DNA of 64,000 bases from Candidatus Brocadia sinica JPN1. GTDB taxonomy: Bacteria; Planctomycetota; Brocadiia; Brocadiales; Brocadiaceae. Shown here piece after piece: positions 47,101-55,720 of the stretch. Position 1 is the first letter of the stretch. The number at the start of each line of letters is the position of its first letter. Under the pieces are notes generated by a model that saw only the letters and a program-made list of their open reading frames with translations, ran no database searches and was not told the origin of the DNA. Made by a program: the position numbers and the translations under genes. The stretch lies in assembly GCF_000949635.1 (NCBI RefSeq), contig NZ_BAFN01000001.1, positions 310,001 through 374,000 on the forward strand, given 5' to 3'.

Positions 47101-49887
47101 TAGGTTCAATGAAAGTCCGCATGGGCGTGTGACCCCTGCGGAGAAAATCACGTTTCAATTCCTTATAGGTTCAATGAAAGAACAACAACCCCCCCTCATC
47201 CACATATAAAATTTATGGTTTCAATTCCTTATAGGTTCAATGAAAGTAATTAATGAATTCACAAAGACTTAATATTAATTGTTTCAATTCCTTATAGGTT
47301 CAATGAAAGAATATGACACAAAATACCTCGAACACCGCATAAAAAGTTTCAATTCCTTATAGGTTCAATGAAAGGACGGGGGAGTTTTTAATCAATCTAT
47401 TTCTATTTACGTTTCAATTCCTTATAGGTTCAATGAAAGGAAGCGGTGATGTAATAATCCCCTTGATTATTCCCGGTTTCAATTCCTTATAGGTTCAATG
47501 AAAGATTCCCCACCTGGGTGGGGAATTATAGCCGAAATCAGTTTCAATTCCTTATAGGTTCAATGAAAGTGCCGATCTTTGTCCAGATCACGGTTCCATC
47601 CGTAAGTTTCAATTCCTTATAGGTTCAATGAAAGAACTAATGATATAACAACGTTGTTGTCGGGTAAGCGTTTCAATTCCTTATAGGTTCAATGAAAGGT
47701 GGTCTTTACCACCTTCTTTACCACCTTCGAGGGTTTCAATTCCTTATAGGTTCAATGAAAGCACACGCCCATGCGGAGCCTATGGTGCCGTAGGCTCGTT
47801 TCAATTCCTTATAGGTTCAATGAAAGTGCTGCGCATATGTATGCGGCCAAGACGAGCGCAAGTTTCAATTCCTTATAGGTTCAATGAAAGGGGTGGTATT
47901 ACTACCCCTTATACCGGGATGATGCCCGTTTCAATTCCTTATAGGTTCAATGAAAGATGAAGGAAAAAAAGAGAAAGAGATTAGTAAACGGTTTCAATTC
48001 CTTATAGGTTCAATGAAAGGATGCGTACGTTGAGATTATAAAAAAGTTTGTACGTTTCAATTCCTTATAGGTTCAATGAAAGGGCTGCAATATAGTCGCT
48101 CACGAGAGTCCTGACAAAGTTTCAATTCCTTATAGGTTCAATGAAAGCCTTTCTGCGGTGGGCATGAGTGTTTTAGCATCAGTTTCAATTCCTTATAGGT
48201 TCAATGAAAGTCCGCATGGGCGTGTGACCCCTGCGGAGAAAATCATGTTTCAATTCCTTATAGGTTCAATGAAAGTATAATTTAACCTGGAAGCAGGTCG
48301 CGGAAACGCTGTTTCAATTCCTTATAGGTTCAATGAAAGCCCTTATCGCCCTTTTTATTTCTTCCCCAATCACGTTTCAATTCCTTATAGGTTCAATGAA
48401 AGACGAAAACGGGTTTTATATCAAACGTTATGAATATTGTTTCAATTCCTTATAGGTTCAATGAAAGAATGTGCTGGGTGAGGATGGCGATCCGGAAGAT
48501 AGTTTCAATTCCTTATAGGTTCAATGAAAGTTAACAACACCGTCAGCTATTGAGGCGGGGATAAAAGTTTCAATTCCTTATAGGTTCAATGAAAGGGGGA
48601 GTTTTTGTAAATGATCAGGCTACCAGTTATGTTTCAATTCCTTATAGGTTCAATGAAAGTAATCCCGCTCGGTAGCAGGGTGTGGGTAGAAGGTATGTTT
48701 CAATTCCTTATAGGTTCAATGAAAGTTAGCATGTTAATTACAATCTCAGCCTTAACCATTCGTTTCAATTCCTTATAGGTTCAATGAAAGTTTAGGTGCA
48801 AATGGAATGGTTGAGGTGTTTTGTTCGTTTCAATTCCTTATAGGTTCAATGAAAGAATAACAAAGCTGGTGGCGGAGATACAGCAGATACGTTTCAATTC
48901 CTTATAGGTTCAATGAAAGTAGATATTTTAGCACGTTTTTGGTGCCCAGAAAAAGTTTCAATTCCTTATAGGTTCAATGAAAGGAGGCAAGATCGCTTGA
49001 TGGTAAGCGTGTGTTTAGTTTCAATTCCTTATAGGTTCAATGAAAGGTGAATTGCAGGTGGCGCTATTATGAACGGAGCAATGTTTCAATTCCTTATAGG
49101 TTCAATGAAAGATAAGCATCGTTATAAATGTACTACGTCTGGCACATGTTTCAATTCCTTATAGGTTCAATGAAAGTACAGAGAAGTTTACGAAGGGTCT
49201 TAAGACAGCTAGTTTCAATTCCTTATAGGTTCAATGAAAGTTTATGCCGCTTGTCAAAAATATCGGCCTGATAGGAGTTTCAATTCCTTATAGGTTCAAT
49301 GAAAGATTTTCGCTTTGACCCGGCTGAACACAGATATTTCTGTTTCAATTCCTTATAGGTTCAATGAAAGCCCGACTCTGATGGAAAAGCCTTAAGTCAC
49401 GAGCGTTTCAATTCCTTATAGGTTCAATGAAAGCCCATGCACAATACGATAAGCACTTACAATCGCATGTTTCAATTCCTTATAGGTTCAATGAAAGATG
49501 CCCAGGGTGAAGGTCACCCAGTAGGTGTCTGTATGTTTCAATTCCTTATAGGTTCAATGAAAGCACGATCTAATAGCACATGGTTTTTTAAGTTTGTTGT
49601 TTCAATTCCTTATAGGTTCAATGAAAGCTATCTCGCCTATATCGTTGATTGTCAGGGGAGACGTTTCAATTCCTTATAGGTTCAATGAAAGGTATCTTTG
49701 CTTCTGCCGCTGTAACCGGCTCTGATGTGTTTCAATTCCTTATAGGTTCAATGAAAGATCATGTGGTGGAATTTTTTCTAAAATTTTTTGCATGTTTCAA
49801 TTCCTTATAGGTTCAATGAAAGGAGTTAAGGGATCGTATCTTAGGACGTCTTAAAAATGTTTCAATTCCTTATAGGTTCAATGAAAG
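41147..49887 (-). CRISPR. CRISPR array, 136 repeats and 135 spacers (hand count)
   Basis: The 29-bp repeat (plus strand GTTTCAATTCC...GTTCAATGAAAG) begins at 41147 and ends at 49887; I saw no degenerate copy. Spacers are mostly 34-37 bp. On the minus strand the repeat ends ATTGAAAC, the 8-nt 5' handle usual for Cas6-processed type I-A/I-B crRNAs, so transcription runs leftwards, in the same sense as the cas genes, from the leader at 49888-50204. Spacers 5 and 6 (41436-41469 and 41499-41532) are identical, at the leader-distal end. Related spacers recur: 41819, 45824, 47116, 47762 and 48211; 41755 and 46403; 45632 and 45888; 46791 and 48531. Confidence 0.98.
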
Positions 49888-50204
49888 ACGTTTTACCGAT
49901 GCAGTAAATACAAGGGTTTACGGGCCTGTTTGAGGTCAAAAACGACCACTTTTCTCGTCGATCTTCAGTCATGTAAAAAACCCGATAGGTTGACATGATG
50001 AATACAAATTGTTGTTTCATAATAGGTTAATCCTCATACTAGACCCGTCGATTAAATCTGGCATGGGTTACATTGCCCTATTTGTCACGGGTTGACAAAT
50101 TCATTTGGAATATTTTTGCCGCGAATGAATACCAATTTACCCAAGTAATCAAGATCATTTTACAGGGACACGGCACACCATGTCCCTACAATACCATTCC
50201 GCAG
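49888..50204 (-). promoter_or_regulatory. CRISPR leader
   Basis: 317 bp between the last repeat and the end of cas2, with no reading frame of note. Read leftwards into the array it contains TTTTTGACCTCAAAC and AAACCCTTGTATTTACTGC within about 75 bp of the first repeat. Position next to cas2, upstream of the array in the inferred direction of transcription, marks it as leader and integration site. The exact promoter was not resolved. Confidence 0.75.
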
Positions 50205-50471
50205 TCAAAGTACGTTGTCCACTGGCCTTTTTTCTGTCCCGACAATTTCCTTATCCAGCCATTTTTCATTTCTTGATTTAAAGATGATAAGTGAATCCTC
50301 ATCCTCTTCGTTCATTATTTTTTTCGCCCTGATCTTCAATTCTTCCAACCGGGCCTCCGTGATCTCACCTTCAAATACTGAATTCTGGATATGATGGAGA
50401 TAACTCCTGCAAAGTTTCAGCATCTTCCCGCATCTTTTTTGATCCACATCATATACGGCAATAACGTACAT
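50205..50471 (-). CDS. cas2: CRISPR-associated endonuclease Cas2
   Basis: 88 residues starting MYVIAVYDVDQKRCGKMLKL, the ferredoxin-like fold of Cas2 with the conserved Asp of YDV. Usual length. The middle QNSVFEGEITEARLEELKIR matches the dimer-forming helix and strand. With Cas1 it forms the spacer integrase. It is the last cas gene before the leader. Confidence 0.95.
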   Translation of the reverse strand: MYVIAVYDVDQKRCGKMLKLCRSYLHHIQNSVFEGEITEARLEELKIRAKKIMNEEDEDSLIIFKSRNEKWLDKEIVGTEKRPVDNVL

Positions 50472-50664
50472 TATTTTTCCCCACGTAAATTAACAGGGAT
50501 ATACAAGATATACAGGATAATGTAAATAAAAGAGGAAGGTAGTAGTGGTATTTTTTCAAAAAGCTAAATTATTGCAAAATCTCTGTCGATTAAATTTCTC
50601 TCATTTTTTTCTCTTTTGATAACGCCCCATTGATCCTGTTTATCCTGTCAATCCCTGTTTAAAG
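50472..50664. repeat. cas2-cas1 spacer with ACAGGAT-family repeats
   Basis: Copies of the ACAGGGAT/ACAGGAT unit lie at about 50490-50518 and, inverted, at 50630-50657, with a half-site like the 16978 element (TTTTTCAAAAAGCTAAATTA) between. The gap separates cas2 from cas1, which are usually adjacent. Confidence 0.6.
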
Positions 50665-51657
50665 TCACCACCATATCTTAAACCCTTCATATTCCTGCTC
50701 GTCAATCAGGTGTTTTACCAATTTGTAACATTCTAATCGAATAAGATACCGGTAAGAGACCTGTCTTTCAAGTTTTTTATGGCTAATAATGGTCTTTAGC
50801 CTTTCGTCATATTCCTTGATCACGGTCTTTCTGCCCTTTTCGTTGAGGTAACAGAGATTCACCTCCATCATGAAATCATTTTCAGTAATCTGCTGGCGAT
50901 TGAGCAGGGTAAATATGGTCCTGTCACTAAAGATGGGCTTAAATATCTCTGCCATGTCCAGGCTCAGAGAATACCGGCGTTCCCCTGGCTCGTGGAGATA
51001 CGAGATAAGCGGGTTTAGCTGTGTATGATATATCTCACCAAGACAGGTTGTATAGACCATAGAATTGAGGTAGGAAATCAGGGCATTGACCATATTATCC
51101 GGCGGCTGCTTGATCCTGCGTTCAAATTCTATCTCCTGATCGATAATGGTGGGCCATGCCTTGTAATAGGTATTCCGGATGTTCCCTTCGAGCCCCATCA
51201 ACTCCTCTACTACATTAATTTTTTCTATCTGTGCCCTAAACCCTTCAATGGTACCGATAAACTCATCCAACCCTTTGCCTCTGTTGCTGTAATATCGCAG
51301 ATTCTTCAGGATGTTAAAACTGGCCGCATCAACAAACGCCCTTGCCAGTGCAATCCTCTTCTGACGGCTTGTATAATGGTTTACCTGTTTCACAAGGAGC
51401 TGCCCGGAGTTTAAGTATTCTCTTGGATAGTAACTGCCTGAATAATAACCATAGTAATTGAAGACGTGGACAGGTATGCCCTTCTGTGCCAGGTAATTAA
51501 AGAGTTTGGTATTGAAATCGATCTCACCAAAGGCGTAGAGTGCTTCAGTGTTTTCGATGGGAATAACAGACCTGGTACCATCCTCCTTCTCGAAGAAGAT
51601 GGTATTTTCCTGTCGTTTCAGACGGCCGTTGTTAAAGATATAATAATTCTGTTTCAT
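50665..51657 (-). CDS. cas1: CRISPR-associated integrase Cas1 (I-B-like)
   Basis: 330 residues. The N-terminal beta domain has YIFNNGRLKRQENTIFFEKE and the motif YYGYYSGSYYPREYLNSGQL typical of subtype I-B Cas1. Catalytic residues lie in GLEGNIRNTYY (Glu), NPLISYLHEPGERRYSLSLD (His) and SLDMAEIFKPIFSDR (Asp). It integrates new spacers with Cas2, with Cas4 trimming prespacers. An ACAGGAT repeat lies directly upstream of the ATG, replacing any obvious Shine-Dalgarno sequence. Confidence 0.95.
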   Translation of the reverse strand: MKQNYYIFNNGRLKRQENTIFFEKEDGTRSVIPIENTEALYAFGEIDFNTKLFNYLAQKGIPVHVFNYYGYYSGSYYPREYLNSGQLLVKQVNHYTSRQKRIALARAFVDAASFNILKNLRYYSNRGKGLDEFIGTIEGFRAQIEKINVVEELMGLEGNIRNTYYKAWPTIIDQEIEFERRIKQPPDNMVNALISYLNSMVYTTCLGEIYHTQLNPLISYLHEPGERRYSLSLDMAEIFKPIFSDRTIFTLLNRQQITENDFMMEVNLCYLNEKGRKTVIKEYDERLKTIISHKKLERQVSYRYLIRLECYKLVKHLIDEQEYEGFKIWW

Positions 51658-51768
51658 GGATATGAACAGGGATGTACAGGATAGACAGGATAAAAAAGAC
51701 GTTATTCAAGAATTACACGATAAAAAGATTAAATATCCTGTTCATTCTGTCTATCCTGTTTATTCTCT

Positions 51769-52137
51769 CTATTTATGCAAGCGTCTGTATTCGAGCTTGG
51801 GATTTCCAAAGTTAATTAACAAACCAACTTCAACTCCCGTTGCCTTAAGATAATTGATTACTTGTGCTTTATGCTCCGGCGCTAATTTCGTAACTGCTTT
51901 CAGTTCCAAAATAACAGTATTCTCAACCAATATATCAGCAAAATACTCGCCAACTACTATCCCACGAAATTTAACATTAAGTGGAAATTGAGATTTTGTA
52001 TTCAATCCCTTATCTTTTAGAGCAATAAGCAACGCCTTTTCATATACAGATTCTAAGAACCCAGCGCCAAGTTCATTGCTTACTTCAAAACATGTCTCAA
52101 GTATCTTTGCTGTTAATTCTTCATGAATCATGGCCAT
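51769..52137 (-). CDS. GxxExxY protein (PD-(D/E)XK nuclease-like) inserted between cas1 and cas4
   Basis: 122 residues with GAGFLESVYEKALLIALKDK and a core EYFADILVENTVILELKAVT carrying the D...E-x-K nuclease-like pattern. AAGGAGGTGCATA precedes the ATG. ACAGGAT-type repeats flank it on both sides (51735-51768 and 52147-52180), parallel to the repeat-framed member at 5969. It is probably a passenger in the cas operon; a role in adaptation is possible but unsupported. Confidence 0.85.
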   Translation of the reverse strand: MAMIHEELTAKILETCFEVSNELGAGFLESVYEKALLIALKDKGLNTKSQFPLNVKFRGIVVGEYFADILVENTVILELKAVTKLAPEHKAQVINYLKATGVEVGLLINFGNPKLEYRRLHK

Positions 52138-52216
52138 TATGCACCTCCTTATCTTGTTTATCCTGTTTATCCCTGTTAAATGGACTCTTTTTATTTTTTA
52201 TCTTTTCCATCCCTTT

Positions 52217-52726
52217 TCACACCCAGCAAATATCCCCATAGCTACAGCACTTGCACATCTTCGTCTTTTGGTGTGGTGGAGGCAATTCGGCATTCACGAT
52301 ATCTTGAATTTCCTTCAAAATTGATTGAATCTTTTCGTCATCACCCTGTTCTAAAAATACGTCCAGGGTCTTTTTGAGTTTTGGATAATTTATCTTGCCC
52401 GTAATACCCTCCGCCCCCTTTTGTTTCAGATACCAGAGGTAATACTTCAACTGCCAGATATGCGGTTCTTCCACCTTGTCAGATTTTTTCACCTCGTGAA
52501 TGACCCTGTCCTTACCAATAAAGTCAATTTTAATCGTGTCGTCAATATCAATCTCCTTCTTCTCCCGTTCATATGACGTCTCATGGATCAGCTTGCCGAG
52601 GTAGACCGCGTCACTCGTCTGTTCCATCTCAATATTTCTGGAAAAATACCAGAGCTTCTTTTTGCAGAGGAAGTAGTAGTTCATCTGGGTGCCGGTGAAG
52701 CGAATACTTTTTAAATTAACGTCCAT
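52217..52726 (-). CDS. cas4: CRISPR-associated exonuclease Cas4
   Basis: 169 residues. RecB-like nuclease core with the E-x-K of VIHEVKKSDKVEEPHIWQLK, first cluster Cys in YYFLCKKKLWYF, and C-terminal CKCCSYGDIC for the Fe-S cluster. Length fits stand-alone Cas4 of type I-B. Cas4 trims prespacers and selects PAM-proximal ends for Cas1-Cas2. Confidence 0.93.
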   Translation of the reverse strand: MDVNLKSIRFTGTQMNYYFLCKKKLWYFSRNIEMEQTSDAVYLGKLIHETSYEREKKEIDIDDTIKIDFIGKDRVIHEVKKSDKVEEPHIWQLKYYLWYLKQKGAEGITGKINYPKLKKTLDVFLEQGDDEKIQSILKEIQDIVNAELPPPHQKTKMCKCCSYGDICWV

Positions 52727-52751
52727 TATAATTTAGCCGCGAACACTTTAT

Positions 52752-52782
52752 TAACAGGGATAGACAGGATGGACAGGATATT
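52752..52782 (+). repeat. ACAGGAT-family repeat unit
   Basis: AACAGGGATAGACAGGATGG then ACAGGATAT: three degenerate 9-bp units. The family recurs at about 50490, 50630, 51665, 51735, 52147, 53829-53888, 54643-54722, 62350-62408, 62547 and 63697. I found none left of 50 kb. The gap 52727-53018 has no gene. Confidence 0.75.
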
Positions 52783-53018
52783 TTCTTATCGTTTCCATTT
52801 CTGTTAGGTAAAGATTACCACAAAGGGTGATGAGAACGTAAAGAAATAAAGGAAAAGGGGAAATTTTGTATACTGCTATCGCCTATCCTTTTTTATAGGA
52901 AATATAGTAACCTGAATATTTAATATGGCAAGTTAAATATTAAGGGTAATAGACAGACCAAAAGTGTTCGTTTCACTCCAGATAGCCAAACGAGACCAAC
53001 GAAATAATCTACATCCAT

Positions 53019-53408
53019 TCAGTCTTTCAATTTTCTCAATACGCTGGCGAATTCACTTTTGTTAAGTTTTCCCGTTGAAAGGTCCAGCATGGCGTCGTAG
53101 AGTTTCCCCTGAGGATCCGAAATGCTGATTCCATTAAGTTCGAGAAAGACCAGCGTGGATACCAGGGCGGTACGCTTGTTACCATCAACAAAAGGATGAT
53201 TTTTACCGATGTGAAATGCATAAGCTGCTGCCATTTCATAAATATCGTTATGTAAGTATTCACCATGAAACGATGCGTGTGGCATTGCAATAGCTGAAGA
53301 TAAAAGGTTTATATCCCTTATCCCTGGCAAACCTCCATACAATTCTATCTGATTGGTGTGTATAACAACAACTTCGGCAAGGGTCAGAAAAAGGATATTT
53401 CTCATCAT
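53019..53408 (-). CDS. doc: Doc-family toxin (Fic fold)
   Basis: 129 residues. The Fic motif reads HPFVDGNKRTALVSTLVFLE near residue 70, and MPHASFHGEYLHNDIYEMAA is typical of death-on-curing proteins. Doc phosphorylates EF-Tu and stops translation. Its ATG overlaps the stop of the antitoxin gene by 4 bp. The pair sits inside the cas operon on the same strand. Confidence 0.9.
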   Translation of the reverse strand: MMRNILFLTLAEVVVIHTNQIELYGGLPGIRDINLLSSAIAMPHASFHGEYLHNDIYEMAAAYAFHIGKNHPFVDGNKRTALVSTLVFLELNGISISDPQGKLYDAMLDLSTGKLNKSEFASVLRKLKD

Positions 53409-53632
53409 TCTGCCAACTTTTTCAGTGTTTTTCCGTGTTTTTTATTTACTTTTTCTAAAGCCGCTCTAAACCTCTTTTCTCTATCCTTGTCATGAACTGG
53501 CGAAATAATGAGATTTTCCCCATCTGTGGTGATTTCGAGTGGTGTATTCATATCAACCTTGAGAAGTTCCAGGATAGGTTTGTCGATAATTAACGCAGCG
53601 CTGTTACCGTGGGGGACCAGATTTTTAAGCAT
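53405..53632 (-). CDS. AbrB/MazE-type antitoxin partner of Doc
   Basis: 75 residues. N-terminal SpoVT-AbrB fold (LVPHGNSAALIIDKPILELL; MNTPLEITTDGENLIISP) binds DNA; the charged C-terminal tail (REKRFRAALEKVNKKHGKTL) should neutralise the toxin. The order antitoxin then toxin with 4-bp overlap is classical for type II modules. Confidence 0.85.
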   Translation of the reverse strand: MLKNLVPHGNSAALIIDKPILELLKVDMNTPLEITTDGENLIISPVHDKDREKRFRAALEKVNKKHGKTLKKLAE

Positions 53633-53925
53633 ATTATCTCCTGAAATTTGGTATTTTTTAAATTTTAAACGCTACCAGGACACCAAGCTTTGAAGAAAGC
53701 CCTGACGACTTAGCAACGGTATAGCAACCGTGAATTTTCTGAACGTATATCATTGTATATACATCGTACTACCACAACATACTTCGTTCAATACATTTTT
53801 TCTCACTTCAGTGTTTCCAAATTATTTTTACAGGATAGGCAGGATGTTTTCAGTATATTTTCTTATCCTGTTCATCCTGTCTGTCCCTAAACCTTTTTCC
53901 ACTCTTTAAAAGCGTGTCCATTTAT
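53633..53925. repeat. Gap between toxin-antitoxin pairs with ACAGGAT repeats
   Basis: 293 bp without a gene. ACAGGATAGGCAGGATG at about 53830 and inverted ATCCTGTTCATCCTGTC near 53868-53886 form a loose hairpin. The module upstream sequence near 53740-53780 is AT-rich and could hold the antitoxin promoter. Confidence 0.55.
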
Positions 53926-54300
53926 TTAAACCGGCTGATCTGCAAGTCTCATTTTGACTCTGACAAATTCAAGGAACGCCCTAAAACCCTCCAAAATAGC
54001 CAGAGGAAAAGGGGATGCCTCCACATTCATTTGTGACCCGTTATGGAAGTGATATGGATAGGAGGAAACATTGCTCCAATTTTTATCAGGAAAATTATCG
54101 TATCGGAAGATAGTGCCATCAGTGTCTGTCACTTCCCAGTGGAAGCCGAATTTATCAGGTAGTTTCTGTGATAGACTGACATCAATGAAACCGTGTTTAA
54201 CCAGGAAGATTCGCAGTTTATGGTCAACAATCAGGGAATCCTTTACGATATCTGCGAATTCAATCTCTGCAATCTTTCTGAGTTCATCAATCGAAGGCAT
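53926..54300 (-). CDS. TumE-like (DUF6516) protein, putative toxin
   Basis: 124 residues, with VDHKLRIFLVKHGFIDVSLS, KFGFHWEVTDTDGTIFRYDN and YPYHFHNGSQMNVEASPFPL, the pattern of the DUF6516/TumE family found in two-gene toxin-antitoxin modules. The conserved His/Trp/His region is present. It overlaps the upstream small gene by 1 bp (TAATG). Confidence 0.65.
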   Translation of the reverse strand: MPSIDELRKIAEIEFADIVKDSLIVDHKLRIFLVKHGFIDVSLSQKLPDKFGFHWEVTDTDGTIFRYDNFPDKNWSNVSSYPYHFHNGSQMNVEASPFPLAILEGFRAFLEFVRVKMRLADQPV

Positions 54301-54575
54301 TAAACCTTCTCCAGAAGTTTTTTTACTTTTTCCCGTTCGGCTTCAAGATTATCAAGGACAAAGTAGTCATCGTAAGCATCCTCTTCGCTGATAAATCCCT
54401 CTTTTGCCTTAGAATCCAGTTCAAAGACGTCTTTTACACCATATTTCTTTGCAATGAGAAATATATCTGCCTCTATCTTTGCCAGTTTTTGGTGAAGATA
54501 TGTCCTCATGCTTTCCCTGAGAAGTTCATCGGGATTCAGGTGAAACTCTTTCGCTATCATATCAATAACAGTCAT
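54300..54575 (-). CDS. Small helical protein, putative antitoxin
   Basis: 91 residues, mostly alpha-helical: MTVIDMIAKEFHLNPDELLR, then KLAKIEADIFLIAKKYGVKD, then acidic LDNLEAEREKVKKLLEKV. Such proteins are often the partner upstream of DUF6516 genes. No helix-turn-helix was recognised, so its DNA binding is uncertain. AGGTCGATTT precedes the ATG. Confidence 0.6.
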   Translation of the reverse strand: MTVIDMIAKEFHLNPDELLRESMRTYLHQKLAKIEADIFLIAKKYGVKDVFELDSKAKEGFISEEDAYDDYFVLDNLEAEREKVKKLLEKV

Positions 54576-54961
54576 AAATCGACCTCCAAAGGCATTATAT
54601 CAAGGCCAATAAGCTTGTACAACTTTATAAAGAAGTGCTATTTTAACAGGGATTAACAGGATAGGCAGGATATTTCAGCATATTTTCCTGTCCTGTTCAT
54701 CCTGTTCATCCTGTTCATCCCTGTTAACAAAAATTCGTACCTATCCATGTTCATCCTGTGTCTACCTTGCCCTTTTCCCTTCTATTAATAGGATAAAAAG
54801 GTGTGTTTCTTCATGCCTGCTTTGAACCACGCTATTTATACTGCCGATTCAACGATAATTTTAGCCTCGCACTGAAATCCTTACCGATGGCATAATGCCA
54901 TAAAATTAAAAGTTACAAATCTAATAACTCCATCAAATCGTTAAATTGTCGATTTATCCTT
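54576..54961. repeat. Gap between cas5 and accessory genes with ACAGGAT repeat
   Basis: 386 bp. Contains TTAACAGGGATTAACAGGAT (54643 on) and several inverted copies of ATCCTGTTC up to about 54722, the longest member of the family. The rest is AT-rich without a gene. It separates the effector genes from the accessory and adaptation genes. Confidence 0.6.
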
Positions 54962-55720
54962 TTAATTTTTTCGATAAATTTTACCTCTGCTTGTTCCTTC
55001 AAATCTACCTTTAATAAAATATGGAACTTGTTCCGTGTCTTTTCCTCCAGCCATCCACCAATGGGGCAAGGTTGATTCAAGGGGTATATTCTTAAACCGT
55101 GAAAGCGTTACAGCCGTACAACCTGATTGTATATTAGTTTTCCATTGTTCCGGCGGCATGTAAACCACAGCTTTCGGTTCAGAGCAGTTTTCCACATTGC
55201 CAACTAATGAACACATCGAATCATGTGTTCCCAAATGCCCCAAATTTGTAAGAGCCAATTCTGCCACTTCTGCCACCACACGATGTTCTTCAGGAATTCC
55301 CACATAAACGGTAGTTTGCCCTTCAACCAAGCCGTACTCACGAGTTCCCTGGTTAATGTTGGTCAATCCAAGACGAGGGTTTTGCTTGTCATACTTGTCT
55401 GTCTCATACCTCCTTAATTGATGGAATGCCCTGAAAAATATGACTCCATCAGGCGCATCAACTACAACATTGCAATGGTGAACAACACCGAGAAAAGATT
55501 TTGCCTCGCTTTCTTTTCCTAAAGAAAATAGAGTTGAAGCAATTCCAAGCAAGACGGTTGTTGGTGAAACAACCGGCGACCCCATTGCTGATGCAAAGGC
55601 AGAGCGTGGATCACGGTAGGCGTAGGTATGGAACTTATACGCTGCCTTGAGCCAACTTAATGGAAGTCCTGGAACTGTCACAGCAGGTTCAGGATTTGGT
55701 TTGCCCTTTTTTCTCGACAT
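54962..55720 (-). CDS. cas5: Cascade subunit Cas5
   Basis: 252 residues. The conserved N-terminal region PGLPLSWLKAAYKFHTYAYR and SPTTVLLGIASTLFS are Cas5-like RAMP elements, although the usual N-terminal glycine-rich start is preceded by an extra basic segment (MSRKKGKPNPEPAV). Cas5 caps the crRNA 5' handle in the Cascade complex. It overlaps cas7 by 32 bp. Confidence 0.85.
   Translation of the reverse strand: MSRKKGKPNPEPAVTVPGLPLSWLKAAYKFHTYAYRDPRSAFASAMGSPVVSPTTVLLGIASTLFSLGKESEAKSFLGVVHHCNVVVDAPDGVIFFRAFHQLRRYETDKYDKQNPRLGLTNINQGTREYGLVEGQTTVYVGIPEEHRVVAEVAELALTNLGHLGTHDSMCSLVGNVENCSEPKAVVYMPPEQWKTNIQSGCTAVTLSRFKNIPLESTLPHWWMAGGKDTEQVPYFIKGRFEGTSRGKIYRKN

Noticed and set aside
41531-49679. 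Open frames inside the array with repeating VSIPYRFNE or FQFLIGSMK peptides
   Set aside because: They are translations of the CRISPR repeat in different frames, not genes.
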